Below are positions 62,908 to 64,000 of a stretch of DNA of 64,000 nucleotides, piece after piece. Both the position numbers and the translations under genes were made by a program. The stretch lies in assembly GCA_963807735.1 (NCBI GenBank), contig CAWEDI010000004.1, positions 1-64,000 of the forward strand. Reading direction: 5' to 3'. Position 1 is the stretch's first letter. Every line of letters begins with the position of its first letter. The stretch is from Roseiarcus sp963807735. GTDB taxonomy: Bacteria > Pseudomonadota > Alphaproteobacteria > Rhizobiales > Beijerinckiaceae. Below the pieces are notes generated by a model. It searched no databases. It was not told the DNA's origin and was given only the letters and a program-made list of their open reading frames with translations.

Positions 62908-64000
62908 ATGAATGCGCACTCCGTCCCCGACAATTTCGAAGCCGCTCTCGACGCCGCCGCGCGCGCCGCCGCCGACTGGCTCGTCGCCGACCAGAAGCCC
63001 GACGGCCATTGGGTCGCGCGGGCCGACAGCAACGCCTGCATGGAGGCGCAGTGGTGCCTGGCGCTGTGGTTTCTCGGGCTGGAGGATCACCCCTTGCGCC
63101 GCCGTCTCGGCGCGGCGATCCTGAAGACCCAGCGCGCCGACGGCGCCTGGCAAATCTACCACGACGCGCCGAACGGCGACATCAACACCACCGTCGAAGC
63201 CTACGCCGCGTTGCGATCGCTCGGCCACCGCGACGACGAGCCGGCGCTGACCAAAGCCCGCGTCTGGATCGAGGCGAAGGGCGGTTTGCGCAACATCCGC
63301 GTGTTCACCCGCTACTGGCTCGCCCTGATCGGCGAATGGCCGTGGGAGAAGACGCCGAACCTGCCGCCCGAGGTCATCTGGTTTCCGCTGTGGTTTCCGT
63401 TTTCGATCTACAATTTCGCGCAATGGGCGCGCGCGACGCTGATGCCGATCGCTTTGCTTTCCGCGCGCCGCCCGTCGCGCCCGCTGCCCGAAACCCATCG
63501 ACTCGATGCGCTGTTTCCGGGCGGGCGGGACGCGTTCGACTACGAGCTGCCGAAGAAGGCCGACGCCGGCGGCTGGGACGCGTTCTTCCGCGCCGCCGAC
63601 AAGGTTCTTCATGCGCTGCAGGCGTTCGGCGCCCGCCACAATCTCGCACTCTGGCGGCCGGCGGCGGTCGCGCGCGCGCTGGAATGGATCGTGCGGCATC
63701 AGGACGCCGACGGCGCCTGGGGCGGCATCCAGCCGCCGTGGATCTATAGCCTGATGGCGCTACGCGTCGAAGGCTATGCGCTCGATCATCCTGTGCTCGC
63801 CAAGGGGCTAGCCGGGTTGGACGATCCCGCCTGGCGGCACGACGAAGGCGAGGCGACGTTCATCGGCGCCACCAACTCGCCGGTGTGGGACACCATGCTG
63901 ACCCTGCTCGCATTCGAGGACGCCGATCTCTCAGGCGAATATCCCGAAGCGGTCGAGAAGGCGGCGGAGTGGCTGCTCGCCCGCGAGATTCGCGTCAAGG
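62908..64000 (+). CDS. shc: Squalene-hopene cyclase, N-terminal part (runs off the window)
   Basis: Open from ATG 62908 to the window end, 364 residues. ADWLVADQKPDGHWV, LKTQRADGAWQIYHDAPNGDINTTVEAYAALRSLG and VRHQDADGAWGGIQPPWIYSLMALRVEGY are QW-repeat regions; NVRVFTRYWLALIGEWPW-like text (IRVFTRYWLALIGEWPW) and IWFPLWFPFSIYNFAQWARAT are typical of bacterial SHCs. The window ends just before the expected catalytic DXDD motif. The enzyme cyclises squalene to hopene, a membrane hopanoid precursor. Confidence 0.95.
   Translation, partial: MNAHSVPDNFEAALDAAARAAADWLVADQKPDGHWVARADSNACMEAQWCLALWFLGLEDHPLRRRLGAAILKTQRADGAWQIYHDAPNGDINTTVEAYAALRSLGHRDDEPALTKARVWIEAKGGLRNIRVFTRYWLALIGEWPWEKTPNLPPEVIWFPLWFPFSIYNFAQWARATLMPIALLSARRPSRPLPETHRLDALFPGGRDAFDYELPKKADAGGWDAFFRAADKVLHALQAFGARHNLALWRPAAVARALEWIVRHQDADGAWGGIQPPWIYSLMALRVEGYALDHPVLAKGLAGLDDPAWRHDEGEATFIGATNSPVWDTMLTLLAFEDADLSGEYPEAVEKAAEWLLAREIRVK

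Noticed and set aside
1..64000. tRNA, rRNA, prophage or replication origin
   Set aside because: I looked for tRNA T-arms, rRNA text, phage structural genes and origin-type iterons and saw none, though a covariance search was not possible.

Overview
The window is GC-rich bacterial chromosome with many short operons, GTGA/ATGA stop-start overlaps and strong alphaproteobacterial character. Pointers are an Fds-type soluble NAD-dependent formate dehydrogenase with FdhD and FdsD, an SdhE-Mfd pair, a Mg-type HemB, type I IDI, a TonB-family protein with a long Pro/Glu linker, and the start of a squalene-hopene cyclase. I infer a member of the Hyphomicrobiales (Beijerinckiaceae/Methylocystaceae-like, a C1-using or methanotroph-related lifestyle is possible). 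The lineage is inference only: no rRNA or tRNA gene was recognised in the window.

Layout. 1-1170: an IS110-family transposase cut by the window edge, its structured upstream non-coding end, and two AT-rich genes of foreign look. 1247-7067: L,D-transpeptidase, then a TetR regulator with a perfect 20-bp palindrome upstream, a membrane-fusion protein and an RND pump gene broken by about eleven single-base indels. 7170-14171: hypotheticals, two toxin-antitoxin modules (Phd/VapC and BrnT/BrnA), sdhE, mfd and a DUF29 gene. 14225-21830: TonB-like protein, solute-binding protein, acyl-CoA synthetase, two paralogous exported His/Gly-rich proteins, small exported proteins, a DsrE-like protein and a PhoH-like ATPase. 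22080-27337: hemB, a glutathione S-transferase, an extraordinary Trp/His/Tyr-only exported peptide, gpsA, and a Tim44-like/MltA/Smr operon. 27409-41000: HNH nuclease, biotin-dependent carboxylase alpha subunit, membrane-anchored C13 (legumain-type) protease, aldolase-SDR fusion, ABC_sub_bind lipoprotein-like binding protein, a sugar-acid catabolic pair (RraA-like plus enolase-superfamily dehydratase), a methyltransferase, a zf-CHCC protein, an FAD monooxygenase, a frameshifted ureohydrolase and a BenE transporter.

42031-46340: a 770-bp AT-rich gene-free stretch, an atypical receiver protein with Glu at the phospho-acceptor position, an alpha-methylacyl-CoA racemase, phhB, a SCO copper chaperone and a LysR regulator. 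46447-54183 is the functional core: LysR - fdsG - fdsB - fdsA - fdhD - fdsD - OxlT-like formate/oxalate transporter, a complete formate-oxidation cassette in which FdhD sulfurates the Mo cofactor, FdsGBA transfers electrons from formate to NAD, and the MFS carrier plausibly imports formate or oxalate. A cluster of inverted repeats between lysR and fdsG is the likely control region.

54316-64000: a low-GC orphan gene, hemC, idi, a hypothetical, a frameshifted hrpB helicase, a DUF1328 micro-membrane protein, a second acyl-CoA synthetase, an SDR carrying an export-type N-terminus, and the 5' part of a squalene-hopene cyclase. Two dispersed palindromic repeats (near 38180 and 59980) and a 37-nt inverted repeat (51350-51463) occupy intergenic space. 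The most unusual element is the 48-residue Trp/His/Tyr repeat peptide at 23768-23989; the candidate bridge-RNA region of the IS110 element and the Asp-to-Glu receiver are next.
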